A DNA stretch of 19,594 nucleotides, taken from Dehalococcoidia bacterium. GTDB lineage: Bacteria; Chloroflexota; Dehalococcoidia; GIF9; UBA5629. Each line of letters opens with the position of its first letter. Positions within the stretch are counted from its first letter, which is position 1. Under the pieces are notes generated by a model. It was given only the letters and a program-made list of their open reading frames with translations, was not told the origin of the DNA and made no database searches. This document shows, in pieces, positions 19,446 to 19,594 of the stretch. The stretch lies in contig JBAZEK010000011.1 of the NCBI GenBank assembly GCA_041653995.1, positions 1 through 19,594 on the forward strand. The letters run 5' to 3'. Made by a program: the position numbers and the translations under genes.

Positions 19446-19455
19446 ACCGGGTGTT
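19419..19455 (-). terminator. Intrinsic terminator overlapping promoter P11
   Basis: Minus strand: AACACCCG (19455-19448) and CGGGTGTT (19433-19426) form a perfect 8-bp stem, loop of 14 bases, directly followed by TTTTTG. It lies about 18 bases after the stop of the partial gene at the right edge. Confidence 0.8.
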
Positions 19456-19472
19456 AGCAGGGTGTTACCCGT

Positions 19473-19594
19473 CTAGCTTCCGGCTTCGTGAATTGCGCCG
19501 ATAGCCTGATAGTCGGCGGCATAGTCCTCGGCTTCCTCGGCGTCTAACAGCCGCGTACCCCGGCGAGCTTGTGCAGCATACGGCTTCCCGTCTG
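19473..19594 (-). CDS. Unknown protein, C-terminal 39 residues (5' end beyond window)
   Basis: The final 39 codons of a gene entering from the right edge. The visible residues read DGKPYAAQARRGTRLL, then DAEEAEDYAADYQAIGAIHE and AGS before TAG. It is an acidic helix with alternating alanines, not assignable to a family. It is followed by terminator-promoter joint P11, so it is the last gene of an operon that continues outside the window. Confidence 0.6.
   Translation of the reverse strand, partial: DGKPYAAQARRGTRLLDAEEAEDYAADYQAIGAIHEAGS

Noticed and set aside
1931..19455. CRISPR or interspersed repeat array from the recurring ttattattataac motif
   Set aside because: Copies are kilobases apart, upstream of operons, and consist of aligned -10/-35 boxes; they are promoters, not array repeats.

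Overview
The window reads as the early/replication region of a tailed bacteriophage or phage-like plasmid. Every supported gene (37) lies on the minus strand. They are short and tightly packed, often with ATGA, TAATG or 8-bp overlaps, and most are preceded by a strong AAGGAG-type ribosome site. There are no rRNA, tRNA, transposase or CRISPR sequences. The DNA is moderately GC-rich. I cannot name the host: the strong Shine-Dalgarno sites and consensus TATAAT boxes only indicate a bacterium with an ordinary housekeeping sigma factor.

Layout in the direction of transcription (high to low coordinates): the 3' end of an unknown gene (19594-19473); a small predicted lipoprotein (19226-19023); an operon with an unknown small protein, an SF2 helicase fused to a DNA methyltransferase, a secreted protein and two small proteins (18878-15281); a primase-polymerase (15170-14292); two small proteins (14228-13744); a structured leader RNA followed by a GIY-YIG nuclease, a replisome-organiser-like protein, a DnaB-like helicase and a 25-residue membrane peptide (13677-10816); a sigma-factor-like protein (10662-10132); a three-gene unit with a 342-aa protein (10074-8343); a seven-gene run of small unknown proteins (8238-6130); a 76-aa/368-aa/140-aa unit (6027-4253); a Ycf46-like AAA+ ATPase (4185-2593); two small proteins (2505-1970); and DUF1257 (Ycf35-like), DUF2997, a nuclease, two winged-helix paralogues and a gene running off the left end (1908-1).

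Two non-coding systems stand out. First, eight minus-strand promoters share TTAYAA, exactly 18 bp, then TATAATA. In five of them the -35 element sits in the loop of a perfect hairpin whose 3' arm runs into a T-rich stretch and then the -10 box. Stem sequences differ between copies but stay complementary, so each appears to be a compact terminator-promoter joint ending one operon and starting the next. The sigma-like gene, the replication operon and the primase use other promoters, which suggests, but does not prove, a two-stage programme. Second, a roughly 178-nt leader before the replication operon carries a kink-turn module nearly identical to the P2 arm of S-box (SAM-I) riboswitches, a possible 8-bp pseudoknot and a terminator, without the rest of the S-box.

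The AAA+ ATPase, DUF1257, DUF2997 and nearby 368-aa and 140-aa proteins probably form one functional module. The 368-aa and 140-aa proteins are unrelated in body but end in nearly the same peptide (HTRAAYLEL / HTRAGFLEL). Start codons, promoters and functions here were judged by eye, and family names come from recognised motifs, not from a database search.
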